This document shows positions 1-12,443 of a stretch of DNA of 64,000 nt, in pieces. Positions within the stretch are counted from its first letter, which is position 1. Each line of letters opens with the position of its first letter. The notes below the pieces were generated by a model. It searched no databases. It saw only the letters and a program-made list of their open reading frames with translations, and had not been told where the DNA came from. The stretch is from an uncultured Comamonas sp. (GTDB taxonomy: Bacteria; Pseudomonadota; Gammaproteobacteria; Burkholderiales; Burkholderiaceae_C): NCBI GenBank assembly GCA_947306475.1, contig CAMZGS010000003.1, forward strand, positions 1 through 64,000, written 5' to 3'. The position numbers and the translations under genes are program-made.

Positions 1-1197
1 CGCCGCGAAACCGACACCATGGACACCTTTGTCGATTCGTCCTGGTACTTCATGCGCTATTGCGACGCGCAGAACCACGATGCCATGGTGGCCGGTGGCA
101 CCGACTACTGGATGCCGATGGACCAGTACATCGGTGGCGTGGAACACGCCATCCTGCACCTGCTGTACGCACGCTTCTGGACCAAGGTGATGCGCGATCT
201 GGGCCTGGTCAGGATCGACGAGCCCTTCACCAGGTTGCTCACGCAAGGCATGGTGCTCAACCACATCTACAGCCGTCGCACCTCCAAGGGCGCCAAGGAG
301 TACTTCTGGCCCAAGGACGTGGAGCACGTACTCGATGATGGCGGCAAGATCGTCGGCGCCAAGCTCAAGAACGCCGTGGACAGCGCCGACGGCCTGCTGC
401 CGGCCGGCACGCCCATCGACTACGAGGGTGTGGGCACCATGTCCAAGTCCAAGAACAACGGTGTCGATCCGCAGGAGCTGATCGAAAAGTACGGCGCCGA
501 CACCGCGCGCCTGTACACCATGTTCACCGCCCCGCCCGAGCTGACGCTGGAGTGGAACGACGCCGCCGTCGAAGGCAGCTACCGCTTCCTGCGCCGCGTT
601 TACAACTTTGGCTACAAGCTGCTGGGCATCAACTACACGCCCGCCATTGCGCTGGCCCTGGGCCTGGACAGCCTGGACGACGTGCAGTTCGACGCCCCCT
701 CCAAGGCGCTGCGCCTGGAGATCCACAGCGTGCTCAAGCAGGTCGACTACGACTACCAGCGCATGCAGTACAACACCGTGGTCTCAGGCGCGATGAAGAT
801 GCTCAACGCGCTGGAGTCCTTCAAGGGCCTGGACAGCGCCGAAGGCCAGATCGCCGCCATCGAAGGCTTTGGCATCCTGCTGCGCGTGCTCTACCCCGTG
901 ACCCCGCACATCACCCATGTGCTGTGGAGGGAGCTGGGCTACGCCAACAAGCAGGGCGACCTGCTGGACGCCCGCTGGCCCCAGGTGGATCCGCGCGCGC
1001 TGGAGCAGGACGAGCTGGAGCTGGTGCTGCAAGTCAACGGCAAGCTGCGCGGCAGCGTGCGCGTGCCGGCCAGCGCCAACAAGGCCGAAATCGAGCGCCT
1101 GGCCGTGGCCAGCCCCGATGCACAAAAGCACACCCAGGGCGCCACGCCCAAGAAGGTGGTGGTCGTGCCCGGGCGCCTGGTCAACATCGTGATCTAA
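1..1197 (+). CDS. leuS: Leucyl-tRNA synthetase, C-terminal part (5' end outside window)
   Basis: Charges tRNA-Leu with leucine in the cytoplasm. The reading frame is open from base 1, and the residues before the first ATG (position 19) already match the conserved ETDTMDTF segment of class Ia LeuS, so the gene is cut by the window edge rather than starting at 19. The KMSKS catalytic loop is visible as [11 protein letters not shown] near base 440, followed by the anticodon-binding helical domain and a C-terminal domain ending [15 protein letters not shown]. About 398 codons are present, roughly the last 45 percent of a normal LeuS. lptE follows after 18 bases, the usual leuS-lptE-holA order in betaproteobacteria. 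Confidence 0.97.
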   Translation, partial: RRETDTMDTFVDSSWYFMRYCDAQNHDAMVAGGTDYWMPMDQYIGGVEHAILHLLYARFWTKVMRDLGLVRIDEPFTRLLTQGMVLNHIYSRRTSKGAKEYFWPKDVEHVLDDGGKIVGAKLKNAVDSADGLLPAGTPIDYEGVGTMSKSKNNGVDPQELIEKYGADTARLYTMFTAPPELTLEWNDAAVEGSYRFLRRVYNFGYKLLGINYTPAIALALGLDSLDDVQFDAPSKALRLEIHSVLKQVDYDYQRMQYNTVVSGAMKMLNALESFKGLDSAEGQIAAIEGFGILLRVLYPVTPHITHVLWRELGYANKQGDLLDARWPQVDPRALEQDELELVLQVNGKLRGSVRVPASANKAEIERLAVASPDAQKHTQGATPKKVVVVPGRLVNIVI

Positions 1198-1215
1198 CCC
1201 ACCTCAGGCGCTGCC

Positions 1216-1743
1216 ATGCACACTCGACGCACCCTGCTCTGCTCCCTGGCGCTTGCGCCCCTGGCCACGCTGCTGCCTGGCTGCGGCTTTCAACTGCGCG
1301 GGGCCGCGCACTACCCGTTTGCCTCGCTCTACCTGCAAGCGCCCGAGGGCTCGGAGCTGGGGCGCAGCCTGCTGCGCCGCCTGGCCGCCAGCAGCCACGA
1401 CCTGCGCCTGATCATCGACGCCAACGAGCGCCATCAGGCCGACGTGGTGCTGCACCTGCAAGGCGAGCGCAACGAGCGCGTGGTGCTGGCCAAGACCGTG
1501 GCCGGGCAGGTGCGCGAGCTGCAGCTGCGCCTGCACCTGCGCTTTCAGCTGCTGGGGCGCGATGGCCGCGTGTGGATCGAGAGCACGGAAATCAGCCAGC
1601 AGCGCGACATGAGCTACAGCGAAAACCTGACCCTGGCCAAGGACGATGAAGAAGCCGGCCTGATCCGCGACATGCGCGAAGACATCGCCCAGCAGCTGCT
1701 GCGCCGCCTGGCCCTGGTGCAGCAGCCGCCGCAGGCTGAGTAA
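1216..1743 (+). CDS. lptE: LPS-assembly lipoprotein LptE
   Basis: Outer-membrane lipoprotein that plugs the LptD barrel and helps deliver lipopolysaccharide to the cell surface. The protein has 175 residues, normal for the family. It begins with a Sec/lipoprotein signal (MHTRRTLLCSLALAPLATL) ending in an L-P-G-C lipobox, with the acylated Cys at about residue 23, followed by the family-typical GFQLRG. The mid-region with a run of charged residues around QRDMSYSENLTLAKDDEE is also characteristic. It sits 18 bases after leuS and 8 bases before holA and is probably co-transcribed with both. Confidence 0.93.
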   Translation: MHTRRTLLCSLALAPLATLLPGCGFQLRGAAHYPFASLYLQAPEGSELGRSLLRRLAASSHDLRLIIDANERHQADVVLHLQGERNERVVLAKTVAGQVRELQLRLHLRFQLLGRDGRVWIESTEISQQRDMSYSENLTLAKDDEEAGLIRDMREDIAQQLLRRLALVQQPPQAE

Positions 1744-1751
1744 AGCCGCCC

Positions 1752-2816
1752 ATGCAGCTGGCCCTGGACCAACTGGGCGCGCACCTGGCCAAGGGCCTGC
1801 GCACGCTCTACACCCTGCATGGCGACGAGCCATTGCAACTGCAGGAAGCGGCCGATGCCATTCGCGCCGCCGCACGCCAGGCCGGCTACACCGAGCGCAG
1901 CGTCCACACCGTGCAGGGCGCGCATTTCGACTGGAGCAGCCTGCTGGCAGCGGGCAGCGCCCTGAGCCTGTTTGCCGACAAGCAAATCGTCGATATCCGC
2001 ATCCCCAGCGGCAAGCCCGGCGGCAAGGAAGGCGCCGCCGCCCTGGCACAACTGGCCGCGCAGGCGGCCAGCTCCCCCGACACCCTGACCCTGATCCAGC
2101 TGCCGCGCCTGGACGCGGCCAGCAAAAAGACCGCCTGGTTCAGCGCGCTGGATACGCACGGCGTCCACATCCCCATCCACCCTGTGGAGCGCGACAGGCT
2201 GCCCGCCTGGATTGCCCAGCGCCTCAAGGCCCAGGGCCAGCACGTCGCCGCCGGGGAGGCCGGGCAGCGCAGCCTGGCCTTCTTTGCCGACTGCGTGGAA
2301 GGCAACCTGCTGGCCGCACACCAGGAAATCCAGAAACTGGGCCTGCTCTACCCGCCGGGGGAGCTGAGCCTGGAGCAGATCGAGCAAGCCGTGCTCAACG
2401 TGGCGCGCTACGACGTGTTCAAGCTCAGCGAAGCCGTTCTGAGCGGCGATCTGGCACGCAGCACGCGCATGCTCGACGGCCTGCAGGCCGAAGGCGTGGC
2501 CGAAGTGCTGGTGCACTGGACGCTGGCCGAAGACATCCGCAACCTGCAACGCGCACGCGCCGCGCTCGACAGCGGCCAGCCACTGGCCATGGCCTTGCGT
2601 CAACTGCGCGTATGGGGCGCCAAAGAGCAGCTTTTTGCGCGCATCGTGCCGCAACTGCGCGCACCAGCGGTGGCCAGGCTGCTGCTGGCGGCGCACCAGG
2701 TCGATGGCATCGTCAAGGGCCTGCACATCCCCGGGCGCCCGACCAATGCCTGGCAGGCCCTGCACCAACTGGTCTGGGAAATGGTGCAGGCTGTCAAACT
2801 GACATCAAAAAGATAG
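1752..2816 (+). CDS. holA: DNA polymerase III delta subunit
   Basis: Clamp-loader wrench subunit that opens the beta clamp (DnaN, also encoded in this window). The 354-residue length and the start MQLALDQLGAHLAKGLRTLYTLHGDEPLQ, with the LHGDEPL motif, match HolA. The C-terminal helical domain (about residues 210-340) is typical. It begins 8 bases after lptE. Its TAG stop lies inside the left end of a palindromic intergenic repeat (see 2807-2898), so the last codons may have been supplied by that insertion. Confidence 0.94.
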   Translation: MQLALDQLGAHLAKGLRTLYTLHGDEPLQLQEAADAIRAAARQAGYTERSVHTVQGAHFDWSSLLAAGSALSLFADKQIVDIRIPSGKPGGKEGAAALAQLAAQAASSPDTLTLIQLPRLDAASKKTAWFSALDTHGVHIPIHPVERDRLPAWIAQRLKAQGQHVAAGEAGQRSLAFFADCVEGNLLAAHQEIQKLGLLYPPGELSLEQIEQAVLNVARYDVFKLSEAVLSGDLARSTRMLDGLQAEGVAEVLVHWTLAEDIRNLQRARAALDSGQPLAMALRQLRVWGAKEQLFARIVPQLRAPAVARLLLAAHQVDGIVKGLHIPGRPTNAWQALHQLVWEMVQAVKLTSKR

Positions 2817-2898
2817 CTTGACCCGCTGATCTGTACAAGATTTCACAAATAAACAGGTCTGAAATACAGATTTGACCAGCGGATACAGCTCTTTAATT
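2807..2898. repeat. Palindromic intergenic repeat, full-length copy 1
   Basis: About 90 bases whose ends are imperfect inverted copies: AAAGATAGCT with CCGCTGATCTGTA on the left, and on the other strand AAAGAGCTGTATCCGCTG with ATCTGTA. The AGCT plus GCGC/CCGC ends resemble other copies in this window (24063, 38889, 48513, 58980, 61427). It overlaps the holA stop codon and fills the space between holA and the MarR gene. Confidence 0.5.
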
Positions 2899-2907
2899 CA
2901 TAGTCAA

Positions 2908-3414
2908 CTAGGCCGGACGCCCCATCTCGGCGCCATACAGCTCCAGCGCCAGCCGCACCACCGTGGCCACTTCCTCCCCCACGGCGGCGGTGAACTCCGC
3001 CTCGGCCTGCGCCGTGGCGCGCGCAAAGCTGTGGTACCACTCCAGGCCGGTGGCGGTATAGACCACACGCTTGGCACGGCGGTCCAGCGGGTCGGGCTGG
3101 CGTTGCACCAGCCCCCAGGCAATGCACTGCTCGATCAGGTCGGACATGGCCTGCTTGCTCATGCCGGCGCGCTCGGCCAGATCGGTCAGCCTGTCGCCCT
3201 TGGGCGACAGATGGCGCGTGATGTGGATGTGCGCCGCCCCCACCTTGTCGCGTTCGGCCAGGTTGGACAGCGCCAGCGGCGCGGCTGCGTCCTGCACCAT
3301 CAGGCTGCGCACACGGGCATCGAACTGCCGCAGCGCGTGGCCCAGCAGCTGACCCAGGTGGGTGTGGCGCCAAGCGTCGTCCCAGGCGCTGGGAGCTTCC
3401 ACCTCATTCTGCAT
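2908..3414 (-). CDS. MarR-family transcriptional regulator (next to recA)
   Basis: Predicted winged-helix DNA-binding protein of 168 residues. The MarR core is visible at about residues 70-125: an HTH with LTDLAERAGMSKQAMSDLIEQC followed by a wing containing DPLDRRAKRVVYTATG. The N-terminal about 45 residues form the dimerisation helices. It is transcribed away from recA. A perfect TCAGT-N3-ACTGA inverted repeat lies 19 bases upstream of its start codon and is a candidate autoregulatory operator. The ligand and the regulated genes are not apparent; no obvious transporter or enzyme partner is adjacent. Confidence 0.8.
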   Translation of the reverse strand: MQNEVEAPSAWDDAWRHTHLGQLLGHALRQFDARVRSLMVQDAAAPLALSNLAERDKVGAAHIHITRHLSPKGDRLTDLAERAGMSKQAMSDLIEQCIAWGLVQRQPDPLDRRAKRVVYTATGLEWYHSFARATAQAEAEFTAAVGEEVATVVRLALELYGAEMGRPA

Positions 3415-3432
3415 AGTCAGTTTCCATGATTA

Positions 3433-3445
3433 TCAGTCAAACTGA
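3433..3445. promoter_or_regulatory. Candidate MarR operator, TCAGT-N3-ACTGA
   Basis: A perfect 5+3+5 inverted repeat between the divergent marR and recA genes. A related half-site (AGTCAGTTT) lies a few bases nearer the marR start, at about 3416-3424. Position and symmetry suggest autoregulation; binding is inferred only. Confidence 0.4.
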
Positions 3446-3475
3446 CAAAATTATAGATAACTCTTGGCGTACATT

Positions 3476-3493
3476 ACTGGTCATTCATCCAGT
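3476..3493. promoter_or_regulatory. Candidate LexA (SOS) box upstream of recA
   Basis: ACTGG-N8-CCAGT, a perfect dyad with the 8-base spacing of the gammaproteobacterial/betaproteobacterial LexA box CTGT-N8-ACAG, centred 40 bases before the recA start. The inner bases (CTGG/CCAG rather than CTGT/ACAG) deviate symmetrically from the E. coli consensus. Confidence 0.6.
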
Positions 3494-3524
3494 GTTTCTG
3501 CTTTTTCATCCAGGAGATTTCCCC

Positions 3525-4655
<1,131 letters not shown>

Positions 4656-4678
4656 ACCGCCCCCTGGCCTGAACGTCC

Positions 4679-5200
4679 ATGCCGCAGCAGCACCGCCCCG
4701 ACGCCGGCCCGCCCGGTGATCCCGAGGCCACCAGCGCCACCCGCCCCAGCCCCCAGGGCCCGTCGCTGATGGCGCGGGCGCTGCGCCTGCTTGCCCAGCG
4801 CGAGCACGCCCGCCTGGAGCTGGAGCGCAAGCTGCAACGCCACGTGCAGGAGGGCGAGGACCTGGGTGCCGTGCTCGACCAGCTGGAGGCCAAAGGCTTC
4901 ATCCAGCCCGAGCGCGTCGCCCAATCCGTCCTCTACCGCCGCGCCCCCAAGCTGGGCAGCCAGCGCGTGCTGCACGAACTGCGCCAGAAAGGCCTGGACG
5001 AAACCATCATCCGCGACGCCGCCGAAGAACTGCGCGCCAGCGAACACCAGCGCGCCTGGGCCGTGTGGCAGCGCAAGTTCGGCCAGGTCGCCAGCACCCC
5101 GCAAGAGCGCGCCAAACACATGCGCTTTCTGGCCAGCCGGGGCTTTGCCGCCGACGTGGTGAGCAAGGTGGTGCGCGGCATTGCGCCGGAAGAAACCTAG
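4679..5200 (+). CDS. recX: Regulatory protein RecX
   Basis: Inhibitor or modulator of RecA filament growth. The protein has 173 residues; the core from about residue 32 ([21 protein letters not shown]) and the [15 protein letters not shown] segment are diagnostic of the helical RecX repeats. The position 23 bases after recA on the same strand is the standard arrangement. The first 30 residues are Pro/Gly/Ser-rich and poorly conserved, so translation could begin at the internal Met near residue 31, but the upstream ATG is placed normally after recA. Confidence 0.93.
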   Translation: MPQQHRPDAGPPGDPEATSATRPSPQGPSLMARALRLLAQREHARLELERKLQRHVQEGEDLGAVLDQLEAKGFIQPERVAQSVLYRRAPKLGSQRVLHELRQKGLDETIIRDAAEELRASEHQRAWAVWQRKFGQVASTPQERAKHMRFLASRGFAADVVSKVVRGIAPEET

Positions 5201-5318
5201 CGGCCGGGCGGCACGACCGCACCCGAAAAACCGTCCCCACCCATCGGTAGATATCCCTAGAATCGCGGCCCTGCAGCCACTGCTGCACACATTCAGCCAC
5301 TCGTTTATCTACCGACCT

Positions 5319-5948
5319 ATGGCCACTCAGGACCCCACACCCAAGTCGTCTGCGGACCCGACCGCACCCACCTCCCCCATGCGCCCCCTCCCCAGCCTGA
5401 TCTTTGCCAGCCGCTGGCTGCAATTGCCGCTCTATCTGGGGCTGATTGCCGCACAAGCCGTTTATGTCTGGCTCTTTCTGGTGGAGTTGTGGCACCTGAT
5501 CGGCGCCGCCTTCGGCAGCCAGGCCGACCTGCAGGCCCTGGTCCACAACATCGGCTACACGCCCGAAGGGCCACTGACCGGCCTGAACGAAACCATCATC
5601 ATGCTGGTCGTGCTGGCGCTGATCGACGTGGTCATGATCTCCAACCTCTTGATCATGGTGATCGTGGGCGGCTACGAAACCTTTGTCAGCCGCCTGGGCC
5701 TGGACAGCCACCCCGACCAGCCCGAATGGCTGGACCACGTCAACGCCTCGGTGCTGAAAGTGAAGCTGGCGCTGTCGATCATCGGCATCAGCTCCATCCA
5801 CCTGCTCAAGACCTTCATCAACGCGGGCAACTCCGACATCAAGGTGCTGATGTGGCAAACCATCATCCACCTGGTGTTCCTGCTCAGCGCCCTGGGCATT
5901 GCCTACACCGACAAGCTGGTGCACAGCAGCCATCAGGCGCATCACTGA
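5319..5948 (+). CDS. YqhA/UPF0114-family inner-membrane protein
   Basis: Integral membrane protein of unknown function (TIGR00645/UPF0114 type), 209 residues from the ATG at 5319. A longer in-frame start at 5181 overlaps recX and adds a basic, non-hydrophobic leader, so it is less likely. Four hydrophobic segments are visible: about residues 33-60, 88-115, 145-165 and 175-200. Conserved family features include [20 protein letters not shown] and [11 protein letters not shown]. It lies between recX and gyrB and is probably monocistronic. Confidence 0.8.
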   Translation: MATQDPTPKSSADPTAPTSPMRPLPSLIFASRWLQLPLYLGLIAAQAVYVWLFLVELWHLIGAAFGSQADLQALVHNIGYTPEGPLTGLNETIIMLVVLALIDVVMISNLLIMVIVGGYETFVSRLGLDSHPDQPEWLDHVNASVLKVKLALSIIGISSIHLLKTFINAGNSDIKVLMWQTIIHLVFLLSALGIAYTDKLVHSSHQAHH

Positions 5949-5996
5949 GAGGGGCCTGCCGGGCGTGAGGAGAGCCCGAATGCTGTATGCCCCGGC

Positions 5997-6063
5997 AAAA
6001 AAGGCCTGGAGCCTTTTACGGCTCCAGGCCTTATCCAGCAAGCACTGAAAGCTCTGTTTTTCA
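5997..6063 (-). terminator. Terminator after gyrB (embedded in an intergenic repeat)
   Basis: A perfect 13-base stem, AAGGCCTGGAGCC (6001-6013) with GGCTCCAGGCCTT (6020-6032) and a 6-base loop, just beyond the gyrB stop. On the minus strand it is followed by TTTTTT, giving a good intrinsic terminator for gyrB. The flanking AGAGCTTTCAGTGCTTGCTGG on the minus strand matches the dispersed intergenic repeat family, so the terminator seems to be built from a repeat copy. Confidence 0.8.
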
Positions 6064-6066
6064 GAG

Positions 6067-8664
<2,598 letters not shown>

Positions 8665-8665
8665 C

Positions 8666-8701
8666 TATATATAAAAGAGCTGATTGCGCTTTTTATATAT
8701 A
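8666..8701. promoter_or_regulatory. AT-rich inverted repeat immediately upstream of gyrB
   Basis: Two perfect 11-base arms, TATATATAAAA (8666-8676) and TTTTATATATA (8691-8701), with a 14-base spacer (GAGCTGATTGCGCT), ending 14 bases before the gyrB start codon. The spacer resembles the AGCTG..GCGC end of the dispersed repeats. It could contain -10 elements or form a leader hairpin; which is unknown. Confidence 0.45.
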
Positions 8702-8721
8702 TGTTCTAACGGGAAAACTTC

Positions 8722-8760
8722 TTTAAAACCAGCGCCAGCAAGCGCTGGCAGCTATTGTTT
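8722..8760 (-). terminator. Hairpin between dnaN and gyrB (repeat-derived)
   Basis: CCAGCGC (8729-8735) pairs with GCGCTGG (8742-8748), and on the minus strand the stem is followed by TTTTAAAG. The minus-strand sequence ATAGCTGCCAGCGCTTGCTGG is the clearest example of the half-element of the dispersed repeat family. It may be a weak terminator after dnaN. Confidence 0.5.
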
Positions 8761-8765
8761 TATGC

Positions 8766-9887
8766 TTAGATGCGCATGGGCATGACAACGTACTTGAAGT
8801 TGTCGTTGCCGGGAACGGTGATCAGGGCCGAGCTGTTGCTGTCCAGCAGGTTGATCTGCACCATCTCCTGGCCCATGTTGGCCAGCACGTCGATCAGGTA
8901 GCCGACGTTGAAGCCGATGTGGATTTCCGGGCCGTCGTAGGAGACGTCCAGCTCGTCGGTGGCCTCTTCCTGCTCGGCGTTGTTGCTGGCCACGCGCAGG
9001 CTGCCGGGGGTCAGCGTCAGGCTCACGCCCTTGAATTTGTCGCTGGTCATGATGGCCGTGCGTTGCAGGCTGGCCAGCAGCGGCGCGCGCCCCAGGACGA
9101 TGACGCGGTCGTGGCGCTGCGGGATCACGCGCTGGTAGTCGGGGAACTTGCCCTCGACCAGCTTGGTGACGAACTCCATGCCGCCAAAGCAGAACTTGGC
9201 CTGGTTGTTGGCAAACTGCATTTCGATGCGCGGGGCGTTCTCGCCGCTGCCGTCCGAGAGCAGGCGCTGCAGCTCCAGCACGGTCTTGCGCGGCAGGATG
9301 ACTTCCTGCTTGCTGGCCACTTCCACATCCAGCTGCGCGCTGGCCCAGGCCAGGCGGTGGCCGTCGGTGGCCACCAGGCTCAAGGTGCTGCCTTCGGCAA
9401 CGAACAGGATGCCATTCAGGTAGTAGCGAATGTCCTGCACCGCCATGGCAAACGAGACCTGATGCATCAGGTCCTTGAGCGTCTTTTGCGGCACGCTGAA
9501 CATGGGGCCGAAGCTGGGCGCTTCCTGCACCAGCGGGAAGTCCTGCGCCGGCAGCGATTGCAGGGTGAAGCGGCTCTTGCCGCCCTTGAGGATCAGCTTG
9601 TCCTGCTGCGCCTCCAGGGCCACGACCTGATCGGCCGGCATGGTCTTGAGGATGTCGATGAGCTTGCGCGCGCCCACGGTGGTGGCAAAGTCGCCCTCAT
9701 CGCCGCCCAGATCGGCGGTGGTGCGGATCTGGATTTCCAGGTCGCTGGTGGTCAGCTGCACGGCATTGCCCACCTTGCGCACCAGCACGTTGGCCAGAAT
9801 GGGCATGGTGTGGCGCCGCTCCACAATGCCGCAGACAGATTGCAGTACGGCGAGGACTTTGTCTTGTGTGGTCTGGAAAAGAATCAT
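8766..9887 (-). CDS. dnaN: DNA polymerase III beta sliding clamp
   Basis: Ring-shaped processivity clamp. The protein has 373 residues and begins MILFQTTQDKVLAVLQSVCGIVERRHTMPILANVL, with the conserved TMPIL segment. The central ATDGHRLA motif and the C-terminal YVVMPMRI are standard for DnaN. A ribosome site GAGGCAG precedes the ATG. It lies 80 bases downstream of dnaA on the same strand. Confidence 0.98.
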   Translation of the reverse strand: MILFQTTQDKVLAVLQSVCGIVERRHTMPILANVLVRKVGNAVQLTTSDLEIQIRTTADLGGDEGDFATTVGARKLIDILKTMPADQVVALEAQQDKLILKGGKSRFTLQSLPAQDFPLVQEAPSFGPMFSVPQKTLKDLMHQVSFAMAVQDIRYYLNGILFVAEGSTLSLVATDGHRLAWASAQLDVEVASKQEVILPRKTVLELQRLLSDGSGENAPRIEMQFANNQAKFCFGGMEFVTKLVEGKFPDYQRVIPQRHDRVIVLGRAPLLASLQRTAIMTSDKFKGVSLTLTPGSLRVASNNAEQEEATDELDVSYDGPEIHIGFNVGYLIDVLANMGQEMVQINLLDSNSSALITVPGNDNFKYVVMPMRI

Positions 9888-9967
9888 GTCTGCCTCGGGT
9901 GTGGGGTCGTGATCGGTAAAAGGATGGATTTTGCCGCGACGGCGGAGCGCTTCAGGGCTGGCCGCGC

Positions 9968-11389
9968 TCAGCCCTTGAGCGTTTGCTCCAGCACGTGCAG
10001 TTGTTGGTTGAGCTCGGTCAGCTGCTGGCGCTCGGCGGCAATCTTGCGCACCGCATGCAGCACCGTGGTGTGGTCGCGCCCGCCGAACAGCTCGCCGATC
10101 TCGGGCAGGCTCTTTTGCGTCAGCTCCTTGGCCAGGTACATGGCAATCTGGCGCGGGCGGGCAATGCTGGCCGGGCGCTTCTTGCTGTACATGTCGGCGA
10201 CCTTGATCTTGTAGTAGTCGGCCACGGTCTTCTGGATGTTTTCCACACTGATCTGGCGGTTCTGGATGGAGAGCAGATCGCGCAGCGCCTCACGTGCCAG
10301 CTGAATGGAGACTTCCTTCTGGTTGAAGCGCGAATAGGCCAGGATCTTGCGCAGCGCACCTTCCAGCTCACGCACGTTGGAGCGCACGTTCTTGGCGACA
10401 AAGAAGGCGACTTCCTCGGGCATCTCGGCACCTTCTGCGCGCGCCTTGTTGATCAGGATCGCCACGCGCATTTCCAGCTCGGGCGGCTCAATGGCCACCG
10501 TCAGGCCCGAGTCAAAGCGCGAGACCAGGCGTTCGTGGATGTTGGTCAGGCCCTTGGGGTAGGTGTCGCTGGTCATGACGATGTGGCTTTTCTTGGCCAG
10601 CAGCGCTTCAAAGGCGTTGAAGAATTCTTCCTGGGTGCGGTCCTTGTTGGCGATGAACTGCACGTCGTCGATGAGCAGCAGGTCCAGCGAGTGGTAGTAC
10701 TGCTTGAACTCGTCAAAGGTCTTGCGCTGGTAGGCCTTGACCACGTCGGAGATGAACTGCTCGGCGTGGATGTAGAGCACCTTGGCCTCGGGCCGGTCGG
10801 CCACCAGTTTGTTGCCCACAGCGTGCATCAGGTGGGTTTTCCCCAGCCCCACGCCGCCATAGATGAACAAGGGGTTGTACAGCTGTCCCGGCGCGCCGGC
10901 CACGTGCAGTGCGGCAGCGCGCGCCATGCGGTTGGCCGAACCTTCCACCAGCGCATCGAAGGTGAGCGCGGGGTTGAGCCGCGTGCGAAAGACGGGCGCG
11001 GGCACCGGCTGCTCGGCGGCCACCTGCTCCACAGCCAGGGGGGCCGACGCGCTGCCACCGGCACCGGACGCAGCGGCTGCAGCCTGGGTGGGGCGCACAT
11101 AGGTGCGCGTGACGTTCTCGCGCTGGGCAATGGCCAGCTCCAGCGTGATGCTCTGGCCGTACAACGCCTCCAGCAGGGCGGCAATGCGCCCGGCGTACTG
11201 CGCGCGGATCCAGTCGAGCTTGAAGCGGTTGGCCACGTACACCGTGACCTTGGAAAAGTCGTCTGCCACGCTGGCGGTCAGGGGCTTGATCCAAGTGTTG
11301 AACTGCTGCTCGGGCAAGTCCTGACTGAGCTGTTCAACGCAAGCCAGCCACAGACCTTGGCCTGCGTTGTGGAGGGACTCCTCAGTCAT
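9968..11389 (-). CDS. dnaA: Chromosomal replication initiator DnaA
   Basis: Binds DnaA boxes and melts the origin. The start at 11389 ([21 protein letters not shown]) is chosen because it begins domain I correctly; the frame stays open upstream for 85 more codons with no DnaA-like sequence. The protein has 473 residues: domain I about 1-90, a Pro/Ala-rich linker 100-140, the AAA+ domain with Walker A GGVGLGKT at 178-185 and Walker [10 protein letters not shown], and a C-terminal DNA-binding domain with the DnaA signature [11 protein letters not shown] near residue 440. Its upstream region carries DnaA boxes, implying autoregulation. Confidence 0.98.
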   Translation of the reverse strand: MTEESLHNAGQGLWLACVEQLSQDLPEQQFNTWIKPLTASVADDFSKVTVYVANRFKLDWIRAQYAGRIAALLEALYGQSITLELAIAQRENVTRTYVRPTQAAAAASGAGGSASAPLAVEQVAAEQPVPAPVFRTRLNPALTFDALVEGSANRMARAAALHVAGAPGQLYNPLFIYGGVGLGKTHLMHAVGNKLVADRPEAKVLYIHAEQFISDVVKAYQRKTFDEFKQYYHSLDLLLIDDVQFIANKDRTQEEFFNAFEALLAKKSHIVMTSDTYPKGLTNIHERLVSRFDSGLTVAIEPPELEMRVAILINKARAEGAEMPEEVAFFVAKNVRSNVRELEGALRKILAYSRFNQKEVSIQLAREALRDLLSIQNRQISVENIQKTVADYYKIKVADMYSKKRPASIARPRQIAMYLAKELTQKSLPEIGELFGGRDHTTVLHAVRKIAAERQQLTELNQQLHVLEQTLKG

Positions 11390-11674
11390 GGGGGATGTAC
11401 TGCTCACAATGTGGATAGTGGAAAGGTGCAAAGGGCACGGATTGTAGCTTTTCAAGAAGTTATCCACAAATCCGCCTGCGCCCGCCGGACAGCGCCACAG
11501 GGGCATCCGGACGCGCAAAAGAGGCCTGAAAGGGGAGCGTATTGTGGACGATATTTGCAGAATCATTGCATCCAATGCGCAACGCTGAGATAATCGCGGG
11601 TTTCCCTGAATGTGTTCAGGGTGATATGGCCTGTGTGCCTGCAAAATAACTGAACTTTTTCAAGGAACTACATC
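11390..11674. other. dnaA-rpmH intergenic region, likely oriC or part of it
   Basis: A gene-free stretch of 285 bases between divergent dnaA and rpmH, the position of oriC in many proteobacteria. It holds a perfect DnaA box TTATCCACA at 11460-11468, a near-perfect inverted box TGTGGATAG at 11410-11418, and a weaker match TGTGGACGA near 11543. Only these sites are visible; a long AT-rich unwinding element is not obvious, so the full origin could extend elsewhere. Confidence 0.6.
11566..11594 (+). promoter_or_regulatory. rpmH: Candidate sigma-70 promoter for rpmH
   Basis: TTGCAT (11566-11571) and GATAAT (11589-11594) with 17-base spacing, about 80 bases before the rpmH start. The -10 matches 5 of 6 consensus bases; the -35 is weak. 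Confidence 0.4.
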
Positions 11675-11809
11675 ATGAAACGTACCTACCAGCCCTCCAA
11701 AATCCGCCGCGCTCGCACCCATGGTTTCCTGGTGCGCATGAAGACCAAGGGCGGCCGCGCCGTCATCAACGCACGCCGCGCCAAGGGTCGCAAGCGTCTG
11801 GCCGTCTAA
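11675..11809 (+). CDS. rpmH: 50S ribosomal protein L34
   Basis: A 44-residue, highly basic ribosomal protein: it starts [19 protein letters not shown] and ends GRKRLAV, essentially the family consensus. A ribosome site AAGGAAC lies just upstream. It is the first gene of the rpmH-rnpA-yidD-yidC cluster running away from dnaA. Confidence 0.97.
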   Translation: MKRTYQPSKIRRARTHGFLVRMKTKGGRAVINARRAKGRKRLAV

Positions 11810-11891
11810 GGCAGCGCTTGGCAGGCGCCTGGCCATCTCCCCCTTCGTCCCACTGGTTTCCTTGTCTGCGCCCGCGCAGGCAACAGCAACG

Positions 11892-12443
11892 ATGCAGCGG
11901 CTGAAAACGCGCGCGCAGTTCCAGGCGGTCATGGCAGCAGGCGTGTGTGCGCGCACACCGCACTTTGTGCTGCACTGCCTGGCACTGGAAGGCGCCGCCG
12001 CTGCGGCTGCAGCTTCCAGCCAGGATGCTTCAGGGCCCGGCAATACGCCGCAGGCCCTGTTTGTCATTGGGTCGCGCCGCCGTGCAGCACCTGACGGGCA
12101 GGAGCCCGCCGCCGCGCAGTCTGGCGATCGGGCGGGCGATGTGCCGCCCGGCATCTGGGTGGGCCCGCTGGTGCCCAAGCGCTGGGCGCGCCGCTCGGTC
12201 ACGCGCCATCTGCTGCGCCGTCAGGTGTATGCCGTTGCGGCCGAATTCGCCGACCGCCTGCCCGCACCGGCCGCCTACGTGGTGCGCCTGCGCGCCGAGT
12301 TCGACCGCAAGCACTTCGTCAGCGCCAGCTCCGAGCCCCTGCGCCGCGCCATTCGTGCCGAATTGCAGCGGCTGTTTGGCCACGCGGCACGAATGACGCA
12401 GCCGGCAGACGCTGCCGTGCAGCAGCGGGAGGCCACGCCATGA
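11892..12443 (+). CDS. rnpA: Ribonuclease P protein component, with a large internal insertion
   Basis: Protein cofactor of RNase P, which matures tRNA 5' ends. From the ATG at 11892 (MQRLKTRAQFQAVMAAG) it has 183 residues; an alternative ATG at 11862 adds 10. Family members are usually about 115-130 residues. The excess is an Ala/Gly/Pro-rich stretch of roughly 60 residues (about 35-95) inserted between the first beta-strand (PHFVLHCLAL) and the conserved LVPKRWARRSVTRHLLRRQ helix. In that helix the usual Arg-Asn of the RNR motif is Arg-His here. The 3' end overlaps yidD by 4 bases. Confidence 0.9.
   Translation: MQRLKTRAQFQAVMAAGVCARTPHFVLHCLALEGAAAAAAASSQDASGPGNTPQALFVIGSRRRAAPDGQEPAAAQSGDRAGDVPPGIWVGPLVPKRWARRSVTRHLLRRQVYAVAAEFADRLPAPAAYVVRLRAEFDRKHFVSASSEPLRRAIRAELQRLFGHAARMTQPADAAVQQREATP

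Noticed and set aside
552..1649. Long plus-strand frame overlapping leuS and lptE
   Set aside because: Its translation is Arg/Ala/Gln/Pro-rich with no family features, a shadow of the two real genes in GC-rich DNA.
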